DNA of 64,000 bases, taken from positions 1,178,001 through 1,242,000 of the forward strand of contig NZ_CP043732.1 of the NCBI RefSeq assembly GCF_014084045.1, read 5' to 3'. Origin of the DNA: Microbacterium esteraromaticum. GTDB taxonomy: Bacteria; Actinomycetota; Actinomycetes; Actinomycetales; Microbacteriaceae. The notes beneath the pieces were generated by a model. It was not told where the DNA came from and did no database searches. It worked only from the letters and a program-made list of their open reading frames with translations. The first letter of the stretch is position 1; each line of letters opens with the position of its first letter. Below are positions 20,462 to 29,082 of the stretch, one piece after another. The translations under genes were made by a program, and so were the position numbers.

Positions 20462-21019
20462 ATGCCTCACGCATCTCACGTCGCAACCCTGCACACCAAC
20501 CACGGTGACATCGTCATCAACCTGTTCGGCGACCACGCCCCGAACACGGTCGCCAACTTCGTCGGCCTCGCCGACGGCTCGAAGGCATGGACGCACCCCG
20601 CCACCGGAAAGCCGGGCGAGGGCCCCCTCTACAAGGACGTCATCTTCCACCGCATCATCCCCAACTTCATGATCCAGGGCGGCGACCCGCTCGGTCAGGG
20701 CATCGGCGGACCGGGTTACAACTTCAACGACGAGATCCACCCCGAGCTGAACTTCAACGACCCGTACGTGCTCGCCATGGCGAACGCGGGTCTGCGCCGC
20801 AACGCCATCACCGGCCAGCCGGAGGGCACCAACGGCTCGCAGTTCTTCATCACCACCGACCCGACCCCGTGGCTGATGGGCAAGCACACCATCTTCGGCG
20901 TCGTCGCCGATGACGCCTCGAAGGCCGTGGTCGACGAGATCGCCGCCGTCCGCACCGGTGCGCAGGACCGTCCCGTCGAGGACGTCGTGCTGCACTCGGT
21001 CGACATCGTCGCCAACTGA
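20462..21019 (+). CDS. Cyclophilin-type peptidyl-prolyl isomerase
   Basis: 185 residues, cytoplasmic (no signal peptide). It catalyses cis-trans isomerisation of prolyl bonds. The cyclophilin core is complete: VIFHRIIPNFMIQGGDPLGQ with the catalytic Arg, GTNGSQFFIT, and the W-x-x-GKHTIFG loop. Actinobacteria carry this gene (ppiA/Rv0009-type) near the origin just before the rhomboid gene, as here. Start ATG 20462 gives MPHASHVATLHTNHGDIVIN. The rhomboid gene follows after 25 nt. Confidence 0.95.
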   Translation: MPHASHVATLHTNHGDIVINLFGDHAPNTVANFVGLADGSKAWTHPATGKPGEGPLYKDVIFHRIIPNFMIQGGDPLGQGIGGPGYNFNDEIHPELNFNDPYVLAMANAGLRRNAITGQPEGTNGSQFFITTDPTPWLMGKHTIFGVVADDASKAVVDEIAAVRTGAQDRPVEDVVLHSVDIVAN

Positions 21020-21044
21020 GTCACGACAGCTCGAGCCGATCCGG

Positions 21045-21929
21045 ATGACCTCTCCTGATTTCACGCGGAACCGCGAGAACTTCTGCTACCGGCATCCGGA
21101 TCGGCAGAGCTTCGTGCTCTGCCAGCGCTGCACGCGCACCGTCTGCGCCGACTGCCAGACGCAGGCACCTGTGGGGGTCATCTGCCCCGAGTGCATGAAG
21201 GCCGACCGCAAGGCGCAGACACCGGCGCAGCGCCGGGCGAACCGAGCCTGGCGCCCGGATGCCGCCGCCTCGTCGCAGCCGATCGCGACGTACGCCATCA
21301 TCGCCGTCACCTCTGTCGTCGGCGTGCTGCAGGTGCTGCTCGGCCCGCTCGTCGACCGCGCTCTGCTGTTCGCGACGCCGTACCTGTTCCCAGACATGTT
21401 CGCCGGCGACTTCACGTTCCAGCCGTGGCGACTGCTCACCGCGATGCTCGTGCACTCGGGCATCATGCACTTCCTGCTGAACATGCTCGCGCTGTGGATG
21501 ATCGGCCGCAGCCTCGAGCCCCTGCTCGGCCGCTGGCGCTTCGTCGCGCTGTACCTGATCGGCGGGCTCGGCGGATCCGTCGCCATGGCGCTGCTGGATC
21601 CTGGCGTCGCCACCGTCGGCGCCTCCGGAGGCATCTTCGCGCTGATGGGCGCGCTGCTGGTCATCGGCCGGCACATCGGGGCGAACATCCGCGGCATCCT
21701 GGTCATCCTCGCGATCAACCTCGCCATCGGCTTCATCCAGACCCTCAACATCGCCTGGCAGGCCCACGTCGGCGGTGCCGCCGTCGGCGCGCTCATCGGC
21801 GTGATCTTCGCGCGCACGCGTCGGCGCTCGCAGCGCGTGGTGCAGATCCTGCTGCTCATCGCACTGGTGATCGCGTTGCTCGCCCTCGCCTTCGTCGTAT
21901 CGCCGGTGGTCATCCGCGGCACCCTCTGA
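21045..21929 (+). CDS. Rhomboid-family intramembrane serine protease with N-terminal zinc-binding motif
   Basis: 294 residues. The N-terminus carries eight probable zinc ligands (Cys14, His17, Cys26, Cys29, Cys34, Cys37, Cys47, Cys50), a B-box-like double site. Six or seven transmembrane helices follow. Rhomboid elements: LVHSGIMHFLLNMLALW with the conserved His and Asn, the catalytic Ser in GASGGIFALMG (about residue 194), and the catalytic His in AWQAHVGGAAVG (about residue 240). It cleaves membrane-protein substrates inside the bilayer; substrates are unknown. The array of DnaA-box-like sites begins 17 nt after the stop. Confidence 0.9.
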   Translation: MTSPDFTRNRENFCYRHPDRQSFVLCQRCTRTVCADCQTQAPVGVICPECMKADRKAQTPAQRRANRAWRPDAAASSQPIATYAIIAVTSVVGVLQVLLGPLVDRALLFATPYLFPDMFAGDFTFQPWRLLTAMLVHSGIMHFLLNMLALWMIGRSLEPLLGRWRFVALYLIGGLGGSVAMALLDPGVATVGASGGIFALMGALLVIGRHIGANIRGILVILAINLAIGFIQTLNIAWQAHVGGAAVGALIGVIFARTRRRSQRVVQILLLIALVIALLALAFVVSPVVIRGTL

Positions 21930-21945
21930 CCCCGACCGACGGCAG

Positions 21946-22075
21946 TTCTGCACACGCCGTGCACAGGTCATGCACAGGAGTGTGCACAGCATTTCCCCAT
22001 AGTTATCCACAGGGCTGTCCACATGTGGGGAGAATTACACCCGTGTTATTCACAGGTGGACAGGGTTGTTAACAA
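21946..22075. promoter_or_regulatory. Array of DnaA-box-like sites
   Basis: Seven nonamers ending in -CACA occur in one orientation: TTCTGCACA 21946, CCGTGCACA 21957, TCATGCACA 21968, GTGTGCACA 21980, TTATCCACA 22003 (perfect consensus DnaA box), CTGTCCACA 22015 and TTATTCACA 22046 (consensus TTATNCACA). The first four start 11, 11 and 12 bp apart and the fifth-sixth 12 bp apart, i.e. on one helix face. An inverted weak site GGTGGACAG (22055) and the palindrome TTGTTAACAA (22066-22075) follow. The 209-nt spacer holds no gene. The arrangement is like an origin or a DnaA-titration site, but it is about 22 kb from recF. Confidence 0.8.
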
Positions 22076-22091
22076 GTCGCTGGGGAAAGCA

Positions 22092-22125
22092 ACGCGCCCC
22101 CTCACCTGAAGGCGAGGGGGCGCGT
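22092..22125. terminator. Terminator of crgA
   Basis: ACGCGCCCCCTC / GAGGGGGCGCGT, a perfect 12-bp stem around 10 nt. On the minus strand it lies 13 nt after the crgA stop and is followed by a TTTCCCC stretch. It also insulates the DnaA-box array. Confidence 0.85.
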
Positions 22126-22138
22126 GATCCGCTCGGCG

Positions 22139-22378
22139 TCAGCGCCAGCGGGTGGTCATCAGGAACCCGATCAGGGCGATGCCGAGGCCGATGCCGAGGT
22201 TCCATGAGTCGAGGCCGGGGATCGGGAATCGCGAGCCGGAGATGTAGTACACCAGGATCCACGCCAGGCCGAGCAGCATGAAGCCCACCATGACGGGCTT
22301 GAACCACACCGCGTTCGGAGCGGCTTCGCCCTCGGGACGCTCGACGGCGGGTTCTTCGGAGTTGCGGTCACGTGCCAT
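22139..22378 (-). CDS. crgA: Cell division protein CrgA
   Basis: 79 residues from ATG 22378. A charged N-terminus (ARDRNSEEPAVERPEGE) is followed by two transmembrane helices at about 29-48 (VMVGFMLLGLAWILVYYIS) and 60-76 (NLGIGLGIALIGFLMTT) with a PGLDSWN turn, the CrgA/UPF0233 pattern. CrgA localises to the division septum in actinobacteria, binds FtsZ, FtsI and others, and in Streptomyces inhibits premature Z-rings. A TAGAAT -10 ends 7 nt before the ATG. The gene is divergent from the sortase, and its linkage to rodA/pbpA/pknAB is the conserved order. Confidence 0.93.
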   Translation of the reverse strand: MARDRNSEEPAVERPEGEAAPNAVWFKPVMVGFMLLGLAWILVYYISGSRFPIPGLDSWNLGIGLGIALIGFLMTTRWR

Positions 22379-22385
22379 GCGCATC

Positions 22386-22407
22386 ATTCTAGCCGGGCGA
22401 ATAGACT
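22386..22407. promoter_or_regulatory. Divergent leaderless promoters of crgA and the sortase gene
   Basis: Leftward TAGAAT (complement of 22386-22391) lies 7 nt before the crgA ATG. Rightward TAGACT (22402-22407) lies 7 nt before the sortase ATG 22415. The two start codons are only 36 nt apart, so the two -35 regions must overlap the opposite -10s. Confidence 0.65.
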
Positions 22408-22414
22408 TCCCCTC

Positions 22415-23218
22415 ATGCATGCGGTCGCGACTTCTCCGGCGTCGCGACCCCGCTCGACGAGGTCACGGACCGGGTCCCGTGCCACGGTCGGCAGTGTGCT
22501 CGGCGAACTGCTGCTCACCGCGGGCGTTGTCGTGCTGCTGTTCATCGCCTGGCAGATGTGGATCGGCGATGTCATCATCGGCGCCGAGAACAACGCGAAG
22601 GGCGCCGAGCTCTCGGAGCGATGGGCCGACCAGCCCGCCCCCGAGCCGCCGCCCTCGGAGCAGCAGGGCGGCACCACGGTCTACGAGCCGCCCGTGCTCG
22701 AGCACCCGGCAGACGCCGAGATCTTCGCCAACATGCTCATCCCGCGCTTCGGCGACGACTACAACGTGAACATCGCCGGCGGGACGAGCCGGGCCCGCAC
22801 GCTCGACCGGCTCGGCATCGGGCTGTACACGCAGTCGAGGATGCCGGGTGAGATCGGCAACCTCTCGCTGGCGGGTCACCGCACCACGTGGGGCAAGCCG
22901 TTCAACCGCATCGACGAGCTGCGACTGGGCGACGCGATCGTCGTCGAGACCGAGGTCGGGTGGTACACCTATCGCTTCCGCAACCTGCAGTACGTGAAGC
23001 CGTCGGCGGGCGATGTGCTGCTCGACGTGCCGCAGATGCCCGAGGTGCCCCCCGGCGACCGCTTCATCACGCTCACAGCCTGCTCGCCCCTCTACTCGCT
23101 CGCCGAGCGCATCGTCGCCTACGGCGTGTTCGAGAGCTTCCAGCCCCGTGCCGAGGGCCCGCCCGCATCACTCGCCCCGGTCGGCGAGGCGAGCGGATCC
23201 GCCGAAGGAGTCCGCTGA
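22415..23218 (+). CDS. Class E sortase
   Basis: 267 residues. An N-terminal basic stretch and a membrane anchor (about 29-50, GELLLTAGVVVLLFIAWQMW) are followed by a Pro-rich linker (72-98) and the sortase beta-barrel. Catalytic residues: His155 in SLAGHRTTWG, Cys223 in TLTACSPLYS, Arg232 in AERIVAYG; TLTAC is typical of class E. Class E enzymes recognise LAXTG-type signals in high-GC Gram-positives and often act as housekeeping sortases. The stop overlaps the next ATG (TGATG). No sorting substrate with LAXTG is seen in the window. Confidence 0.9.
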   Translation: MHAVATSPASRPRSTRSRTGSRATVGSVLGELLLTAGVVVLLFIAWQMWIGDVIIGAENNAKGAELSERWADQPAPEPPPSEQQGGTTVYEPPVLEHPADAEIFANMLIPRFGDDYNVNIAGGTSRARTLDRLGIGLYTQSRMPGEIGNLSLAGHRTTWGKPFNRIDELRLGDAIVVETEVGWYTYRFRNLQYVKPSAGDVLLDVPQMPEVPPGDRFITLTACSPLYSLAERIVAYGVFESFQPRAEGPPASLAPVGEASGSAEGVR

Positions 23219-23373
23219 TGTATGCCGCTCTCTGGCGCCTGCTGCCAGGACCGTGGTGGGTTCGCCTGCTGCTCGTCCTCGCCATGATCGCCGCCGTGCT
23301 CTACGCGCTGTTCTTCCACGTGTTCCCGTGGATCAGTCCGCTGATCACACCGGGAGAGGTGGACTTGCAGTGA
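23218..23373 (+). CDS. Small membrane protein between sortase and pabA
   Basis: 51 residues from ATG 23218 (1-nt overlap with the sortase stop) to the TGA that overlaps the next GTG. It has a single hydrophobic helix at about 16-38 (VRLLLVLAMIAAVLYALFFHVFPW) with Trp and Pro-rich ends (WRLLPGPWW, ISPLITPGE). The tight coupling on both sides argues that it is a real gene. The function is unknown; it may assist the sortase at the membrane. Confidence 0.7.
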   Translation: MYAALWRLLPGPWWVRLLLVLAMIAAVLYALFFHVFPWISPLITPGEVDLQ

Positions 23374-24014
23374 CGCGCGTGCTCGTGGTCGACAACCACG
23401 ACAGCTTCGTGCACACGCTCATCGGGTACCTGCGCGAGCTCGGCGCAGAGGTGGTGATGGTCGAGGCGGATGTCGCAGGCGATGCTCCGGATGCCGATGT
23501 GCGCCGTCATTGGCTCGATCTGGTGCAGAGGTTCGATGCGGTGATGATCTCGCCGGGGCCGGGCACGCCGGCCGACGCCGGCGCATCGAACGCGGTTGTG
23601 CACCTCGCCGCCGAGATCGGCGTGCCGCTGCTCGGCGTGTGCCTCGGCCACCAGGCCATCGGCGAGGCCTTCGGCGCAGTGGTCGGCGGCGCTCCGGAGC
23701 TGATGCACGGCATGGTCTCGCAGGTGACCCATGACGGGTCGATGCTGTTCGAGGGCATCCCGTCGCCCTTCGCCGCGGGACGCTACCACTCGCTTGCCCT
23801 CACCGACGACGCGCTGCCGCCGGTGCTCAGGGTGACTGCGCGTGCCGAGCACGGCACGATCATGGCCGTCGAGCACGAGAGCCTGCCGATCGTCGGCGTG
23901 CAGTTCCACCCCGAGAGCGTGCTCACCGAAGGCGGCCACCGCCTGCTCGGCAACTGGCTCGCGTCGGTGCCGTCGCGGATGACCCCCGGTCAGCCCGCGG
24001 GTGGCACGCAGTAG
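23370..24014 (+). CDS. pabA: Aminodeoxychorismate/anthranilate synthase glutamine amidotransferase subunit
   Basis: 214 residues; GTG start at 23370 overlapping the preceding stop (GTGA). A class I glutamine amidotransferase that supplies ammonia to a chorismate-using partner for 4-aminobenzoate (folate) or anthranilate (Trp). Catalytic triad: Cys91 in LLGVCLGHQAIGE, His180 and Glu182 in VQFHPESVLTEGG; the N-terminus VLVVDNHDSFV is typical. Position next to pknB and crgA matches the actinobacterial pabA/trpG ortholog. No chorismate-binding partner is in the window. Its end overlaps the converging pknB by 25 nt. Confidence 0.93.
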   Translation: MTRVLVVDNHDSFVHTLIGYLRELGAEVVMVEADVAGDAPDADVRRHWLDLVQRFDAVMISPGPGTPADAGASNAVVHLAAEIGVPLLGVCLGHQAIGEAFGAVVGGAPELMHGMVSQVTHDGSMLFEGIPSPFAAGRYHSLALTDDALPPVLRVTARAEHGTIMAVEHESLPIVGVQFHPESVLTEGGHRLLGNWLASVPSRMTPGQPAGGTQ

Positions 24015-25720
24015 CGCAGCTCGACCGCGGAGTGGATCGGCACCTCGCCCGGCGACTTCGACATCGAGATGACCACGTTCGGGGTCTGACCGTCGGTGCA
24101 GGCGCCCAGCTCGATCGGCTCGGCGGTGAGGCCCAGCTTCTCGAGCTGGCTCTTCGCGGCATCCATCGAGAAGCCGGTCATGTCCTCCAGGGTGACCTGT
24201 CCGTTCGCGACGACGAGATCGACGACGGTTCCGGGTGCGACCTGCGATCCCGCCGCCTCGCTGGCGCTGAGCACCGTGCCGGCCGCGGCGTCCTTGTCGT
24301 TCTGCGGTCTCACGGTGCCCAGTTCGAGCCCCGCGTCGTCGAGCACCGTCTTCGCGGCATCCTGCGACAGGCCCTCGACGACCGGCATCTCGATGGTGTC
24401 GGCGCCTGTCGAGACGTACACGATCACCGAGGTGCCCTCGGTGAGCTTCGCGCCGGTGGTGGGCGACGAGCGGATCACGTGATCCTCGGCGAAGTCGACG
24501 CTCGACTCCTCGCGCATGTCGGGGATCAGCCCCTTGTCCTCCAGGGCCGACTCGGCCTCGGCGGAGGTGAGGTTCACGAGGTTCGGGACGGTGACAGAGG
24601 TGGTCGGCACGTCGTTCGGACGCATCGTCAGGGTCACGACCCAGATGAGCACGGAGATCAGCAGCACCGCGAGCAGTGCGACACCTGCCCAGATCCACGC
24701 GACGGGCGGTCCCGACTGGGTGCGCGTCATCGTGGTGTCGGTGCTCAGCTGACGCAGCGAACGGGCGGTCTCCTGCGCCTGACGCGGGTTGGGTCCGTAG
24801 AGCTCGCTGGTGAGCGCGCCGATGTCCTTCTTGCTCGGCGCCTCGCCGCTCGACACGCCCTTGAGAGCCATGCGGAACGAGCCGGCGTCGGGGAAGCGCT
24901 GGTACGGGTCCTTCGCGAGGGCTCGCAGCACGATGGCATCGAGCGATCGCGGCAGCTGCTCGTTGACCTCGGTCGGAGGCAGCGGAGTCTCGCTCACGTG
25001 CTGATATGCGACGGCGACGGGCGAGTCGCCGCGGAACGGCTGGCGGCCCGAGAGCATCTCGTACAGCACCACGCCGGCCGAGTACAGGTCGGTGCGCGCG
25101 TCGACGGCCTCGCCCTTCGCCTGCTCGGGCGAGAAGTAGGCGGCGGTGCCGATGATCTGCGTGGTCTCGGCGACGGTCGATGACGAGTCCGACACCGCGC
25201 GGGCGATGCCGAAGTCCATCACCTTCACGGTGCCGCGCTCGGTGATCATCACGTTGCCGGGTTTGATGTCGCGGTGCACGACCCCCGCGCGGTGGGAGTA
25301 CTCGAGGGCCTCGAGGATGCCGTCGGCGTAGCGGATCGCATCGGCGAGCGGCACCGGCCCCCGGGCGATGATGTCCTTGAGCAGGGTTCCCTGCACGAGC
25401 TCCATCACGATGTACGGCTCGGCCTGGGCATCCGGTGCGGCGCCGGACGGCGAGCGGGTGTCGGCGGGCTGCAGCGAGGGGTCGCCGGCGTCGAAGACCC
25501 GGACGATCGACGGGTGCGACATCCGCGACGCCGCCTGCGCCTCGAGGCGGAAGCGCGTGCGGAAAGCCGTGTCGCGAGCGAGCTCGGGATCGAGGATCTT
25601 GATCGCGACCTCGCGTCCGAGTGTCAGGTCGTAGCCGCGGTGCACCTTGGCCATGCCGCCCTGCCCGATGACCTCATCGACGCGGTAGCGCCCGGCGATG
25701 ATGCGCGGTTCTGGCGACAC
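23990..25720 (-). CDS. pknB: Serine/threonine protein kinase PknB with PASTA domains
   Basis: 576 residues; GTG start 25720 with a strong GAGGGG six nt upstream. The Hanks-type kinase domain (about 10-275) has the Gly loop GQGGMAKVHRG, Lys41, Glu60, HRDIKPGNV (Asp151), DFG (Asp169) and an activation loop with Thr186/Thr187 before GTAAYFSPEQ. A transmembrane helix at about 340-362 precedes three extracellular PASTA repeats (starting VPNLVNLTSAEAE, MPVVEGLSQDAAK, LEDMTGFSMDAAK) that bind muropeptides or lipid II. Mycobacterial PknB has four. It controls growth, division and cell-wall synthesis, and is last in the fhaA-to-pknB operon, 40 nt after pknA. Confidence 0.96.
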   Translation of the reverse strand: MSPEPRIIAGRYRVDEVIGQGGMAKVHRGYDLTLGREVAIKILDPELARDTAFRTRFRLEAQAASRMSHPSIVRVFDAGDPSLQPADTRSPSGAAPDAQAEPYIVMELVQGTLLKDIIARGPVPLADAIRYADGILEALEYSHRAGVVHRDIKPGNVMITERGTVKVMDFGIARAVSDSSSTVAETTQIIGTAAYFSPEQAKGEAVDARTDLYSAGVVLYEMLSGRQPFRGDSPVAVAYQHVSETPLPPTEVNEQLPRSLDAIVLRALAKDPYQRFPDAGSFRMALKGVSSGEAPSKKDIGALTSELYGPNPRQAQETARSLRQLSTDTTMTRTQSGPPVAWIWAGVALLAVLLISVLIWVVTLTMRPNDVPTTSVTVPNLVNLTSAEAESALEDKGLIPDMREESSVDFAEDHVIRSSPTTGAKLTEGTSVIVYVSTGADTIEMPVVEGLSQDAAKTVLDDAGLELGTVRPQNDKDAAAGTVLSASEAAGSQVAPGTVVDLVVANGQVTLEDMTGFSMDAAKSQLEKLGLTAEPIELGACTDGQTPNVVISMSKSPGEVPIHSAVELRYCVPPAG

Positions 25721-25760
25721 AGACGACCCCCCTCAGATCTCTTCGACAACGCCTTCCAGA

Positions 25761-27557
25761 TTACCCGGTGGGGGCGGAGCCCTCGGCGTCGCCGTCGCCC
25801 TCGCCTGCGGGCGGGGTGGGGGTGGCCGGCGCCTGGATCTGCTTCTCCATCTGCGGCGACCGCGGCGAGGCCATGTCGTTTCCGCAGTACGCGACGTAGC
25901 TGGCCGTGATCGTGGCGTTGGGAAGACCGGTGACGGTGATCTGGGCGTTGAGCGCAGGCGGAGCGCCAGCGCTGCGGCCGAAGTTACGGGTCGTGCTGCC
26001 ATCGTCGAACGTCGCGTTCGTGATCGTGACCTCGTAGGCGCTCAGCGCCGGGACCCCCGACGGGCACTCGAAGTTCGTCCAGTTCAGGGTGACCGTGGCG
26101 CCCGTGGTCGGTGTGCCGCTGAGCGTCGGTGCCGAGCTCGGCGTCGGGATGCTGACCGCGGCCTTGTACGTCGTCAGGGTGATGGTCGTGCCCACCTCGA
26201 CATTGCCGGTGTCGCTGACGCTCTGCACCCACCCTTCGCGGTCGCTCGCGGGAGCCGCGGTGTTGCCCTCGACGCACTCGCCCACGAGCTCGTTGTCCTC
26301 GAGGATCTGCCGTGCCTCCTCGCAGGGGCGGTCGACGAGCGCGAGCTCGCCGACGTTGACCAGTTCCTTCTCGGGCTCGCTGGGCGTCGCCGAGCTCGGC
26401 TTGGGCTTCGGCTTCGCCGGAGTCGATGTCGAGCTGGTCGGCTTGCCGTCGTCCTGGTTGGTCAGCATGGCGATCAGCGTGCCGCCGAGCACGAGCACGA
26501 GCAGCGCGATCAGCGCGATCAGCGGCCAGGTCCACGGGCTCCGCTTGCGCTTCTGCTTCTCGTCGGGCTCTGTCGCCGTCGCGGAGGCGACGGCGGCGCC
26601 GGCCGGCAGCTGCGCAGTCGTCGGCAGGATGCGGGTGGCGTCGTCACCGCCCATCCCGGTCAGGATGCGCGTCGCATCATCGGCATCCGCCACTCCCCCA
26701 CCCGCGATGGCCGGAACGGCGATCGCGGCCGAGTTCAGGTCGCCACGTCGCAGTGCCTGCGCCGCGCGGGAGACGGTCGCCGCCGACGACGGCCGATCGG
26801 CCGGCTTCTTGGCGATCATCGCCATCACGAGGTTGCTCACCGGCACCGGAACGGAGTCGGGCAGGGGCGGTGGCTGCTCGTTGATCTGCGCCATCGCGAT
26901 GGCCACCTGCGACTCGCCCGTGAACGGGCGCTTGCCGGCCAGGCACTCGTACGCGACGATGCCGAGCGAGTACACGTCGGTCGCGGGCGACGCCGCGTGG
27001 CCGGACGCCTGCTCGGGTGAGAGGTACTGCACGGTGCCCATGACCTGCCCGGTGGCGGTCAACGGCACCTGGTCGGCGATGCGGGCGATGCCGAAGTCGG
27101 TGATCTTCACTCGGCCGTCGGGGGTGATCAGCAGGTTGCCCGGCTTGATGTCGCGGTGAACGAGGCCCGCTGCGTGAGCGGCCTGCAGGGCCGATGCCGT
27201 CTGCGCGACGATGTCGAGCGTCTTGTCGGAGCTCAGCGCGCCGTCGCGCTCGAGGATCGTCGAGAGCGCCTCCCCCGGCACGAGCTCCATGACGAGGAAG
27301 GCAGAGCCGTTCTCCTCGCCGTAGTCGAACACGCTGGCGATGCCCTCGTGGTTGACGAGTGCGGCGTGACGGGCCTCGGCGCGGAAGCGCTCGAGGAACC
27401 CCGGGTCGCCCATGTACTCGTCCTTGAGGATCTTGATGGCGACGGTGCGGCCGATGACGTGATCCGTCGCCTCCCACACCTCGCCCATGCCGCCGATCGC
27501 AATCCGCGACAACAGCTCGTAGCGTCCTCCGAACGACACACCCTGCGTCGGCCTCAT
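25761..27557 (-). CDS. pknA: Serine/threonine protein kinase PknA-like
   Basis: 598 residues from ATG 27557, which overlaps the pbpA stop (ATGA). The kinase domain (about 12-270) has [10 protein letters not shown], Lys42, HRDIKPGN (Asp136), DFG (Asp154) and activation-loop Thr167/Thr169 before [11 protein letters not shown] juxtamembrane linker contains DDATRIL twice (293-299 and 305-311), probable autophosphorylation/FHA-docking sites. One transmembrane helix (343-366) is followed by an extracellular region with a Thr/Ser/Pro linker, a PASTA-like segment ([19 protein letters not shown]) and a fibronectin-III-like part. The extracellular region is larger than in mycobacterial PknA. It probably acts with PknB on shared substrates. 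Confidence 0.93.
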   Translation of the reverse strand: MRPTQGVSFGGRYELLSRIAIGGMGEVWEATDHVIGRTVAIKILKDEYMGDPGFLERFRAEARHAALVNHEGIASVFDYGEENGSAFLVMELVPGEALSTILERDGALSSDKTLDIVAQTASALQAAHAAGLVHRDIKPGNLLITPDGRVKITDFGIARIADQVPLTATGQVMGTVQYLSPEQASGHAASPATDVYSLGIVAYECLAGKRPFTGESQVAIAMAQINEQPPPLPDSVPVPVSNLVMAMIAKKPADRPSSAATVSRAAQALRRGDLNSAAIAVPAIAGGGVADADDATRILTGMGGDDATRILPTTAQLPAGAAVASATATEPDEKQKRKRSPWTWPLIALIALLVLVLGGTLIAMLTNQDDGKPTSSTSTPAKPKPKPSSATPSEPEKELVNVGELALVDRPCEEARQILEDNELVGECVEGNTAAPASDREGWVQSVSDTGNVEVGTTITLTTYKAAVSIPTPSSAPTLSGTPTTGATVTLNWTNFECPSGVPALSAYEVTITNATFDDGSTTRNFGRSAGAPPALNAQITVTGLPNATITASYVAYCGNDMASPRSPQMEKQIQAPATPTPPAGEGDGDAEGSAPTG

Positions 27558-29008
27558 CTGCCCAGCACCGCCTCTATGACCTTCTTGGCAATCGGAGCGG
27601 CGATCGCGTTGCCGCTGCCCGATGTGCCTCTTCCACCGCCGTCTTCGACGACGACTGCCACCGCGACCTGCGGATCCTCCGCAGGCGCGAAACCCGTGAA
27701 CCACAGCGTGTACGGCTTGCCGCCGTTCTCCGCCGTGCCTGTCTTTCCGGCGACATCGACGCCCTCTATTCTTGCACCCGTCGCCGCGCCGGAAGCGACT
27801 CCCTCGACCAGCACCGAGGTCAGCGCGTCGGCGGTCTCGGGGTCGAGAGCCTGCGCGAACGCCTCGTCGTCGAACTGCGTGTGGACGGCGAAGTCGTCGC
27901 CGATCACGGCATCCACCATCCGCGGCTTCATCACGGTGCCTTCGTTGGCGATCCCGGCCATCGACATCGCGATGGTCAACGGCGTCGCCCGCACATCGAA
28001 CTGCCCGTATCCGGTCTGCGCGACCTCGTCGTCGCTCATGCCGGTCGGGTAGCGCGACGGCGTGACCGTCAGCGGGATCTCGAGCTCGGCGTCGAAGCCG
28101 AACTTCTCGGCCATCTCGCGGATGCGCTCATCGCCGAGCTCGACCGCGAGCTCGGCCATCGGGATGTTGCAGCTGAGCGTGAGCGCCTGTGCGAGCGTCG
28201 CCGTCTCGCCGTCGCCGCACTTTCCGCCCCAGGCGTTCGACACCTGCTGGCTGGTTCCGGGCAGCGTGTAGCTGGCGGGGTTGGGGAAGGTGGAGTCGAG
28301 GGTCCACTCGCCCGATTCCAGTGCCGCCGCCGCCACGATGACCTTGAACGTCGAACCGGGAGGGTTGAGGTTGCCGCCGATCGCGCGGTTGTAGAGCGGT
28401 TTGCTGGCATCGGCCGCGAGTCGATCGTGCTCGGCGTTGACGGCCGCCGGATCGTGAGCGGCGAGGGCGTTGGTGTCGAAGCCAGGAGTGGAGACCATGG
28501 CCAGCACGCGGCCGGTGGCCGGCTCGATGGCGACCACCGAGCCCTGCAGCCCCTGCATGGCGTCGTACGCGGCGCGCTGCACCCGCGGGTCCATCGTGAG
28601 CTCCACGCTGAGACCCTGCTGCGGCTGACCGGAGAGGATCCGCTCGATCTCGCCGAAGAACGCATTCGCCCCGGTGCCGGACAGCTCGGAGTTGAGCGCC
28701 TGCTCGATGCCGGTGCGGGAATCGAGCACGGGGTTGTAGTAGCCCGTGATGGGCGCCCACAGTGCGGGATCGCTGTAGACGCGCTGGTACTGGTAGCGGT
28801 CGTCGGCGGGCACGGAGGTGGCGATCGCCGTGCCGTCGACGATGATCGACCCGCGCTGGATCTGGTAGCTGTCGAGGCGCGTGCGTGTGTTCGCGGTGTT
28901 CTGCGCGAGGTTGTCGGCATCGACCACCTGGATCCAGCTGGTCGCGACGAAAAGCGACAGGAACATCGCGAGGATCACGAAGCTCAGACGGCGTAGTTCT
29001 TTCGTCAT
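27554..29008 (-). CDS. pbpA: Class B penicillin-binding protein PbpA (transpeptidase)
   Basis: 484 residues. A short cytoplasmic N-terminus and one membrane anchor (about 8-27, [18 protein letters not shown]) precede a dimerisation domain and the transpeptidase domain with STFK (Ser219, Lys222), SCN (279-281) and KTGT (422-425). It cross-links peptidoglycan stem peptides in partnership with the SEDS glycosyltransferase RodA encoded just before it. Its stop is coupled to pknA by ATGA. Upstream a 25-codon relay ORF intervenes between rodA and the pbpA ATG (see 29005-29082), an unusual insertion-generated arrangement. Confidence 0.95.
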   Translation of the reverse strand: MTKELRRLSFVILAMFLSLFVATSWIQVVDADNLAQNTANTRTRLDSYQIQRGSIIVDGTAIATSVPADDRYQYQRVYSDPALWAPITGYYNPVLDSRTGIEQALNSELSGTGANAFFGEIERILSGQPQQGLSVELTMDPRVQRAAYDAMQGLQGSVVAIEPATGRVLAMVSTPGFDTNALAAHDPAAVNAEHDRLAADASKPLYNRAIGGNLNPPGSTFKVIVAAAALESGEWTLDSTFPNPASYTLPGTSQQVSNAWGGKCGDGETATLAQALTLSCNIPMAELAVELGDERIREMAEKFGFDAELEIPLTVTPSRYPTGMSDDEVAQTGYGQFDVRATPLTIAMSMAGIANEGTVMKPRMVDAVIGDDFAVHTQFDDEAFAQALDPETADALTSVLVEGVASGAATGARIEGVDVAGKTGTAENGGKPYTLWFTGFAPAEDPQVAVAVVVEDGGGRGTSGSGNAIAAPIAKKVIEAVLGR

Positions 29009-29082
29009 GCGACACCGCCTGCGGTGGGGCGCCCCGGTTCCTGAGCGAGGAGCGAAGCGACGGGTCGAAGGGCTTTCGTCAT
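28999..29082 (-). repeat. Small repeat insertion flanked by 10-bp direct repeats, with a 25-codon relay ORF
   Basis: CTTTCGTCAT (pbpA codons 1-3 and part of 4 in complement) occurs at 28999-29008 and again at 29073-29082, 74 bp apart. Between them lies a TCGAAG/GCTCAG-type repeat (29041-29071). The simplest reading is insertion of about 64 bp with a 10-bp target duplication at the pbpA start. Read leftward, the duplicated ATG (29082) overlaps the rodA stop and opens a frame MTKALRPVASLLAQEPGRPT that ends at TGA 29005-29007, overlapping the true pbpA ATG. Translational coupling is thus preserved through a mini-ORF. Confidence 0.75.

Noticed and set aside
21930..22140. Calling the DnaA-box array the chromosomal origin
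   Set aside because: dnaA and dnaN are not in the window, recF-gyrB order places the canonical origin upstream, and no AT-rich unwinding element is evident. It is reported as a binding-site array only.
24016..25183. Rightward 383-codon frame opposite pknB
   Set aside because: Antisense shadow of PASTA and kinase codons, Arg/Gly/His-rich with no domain.
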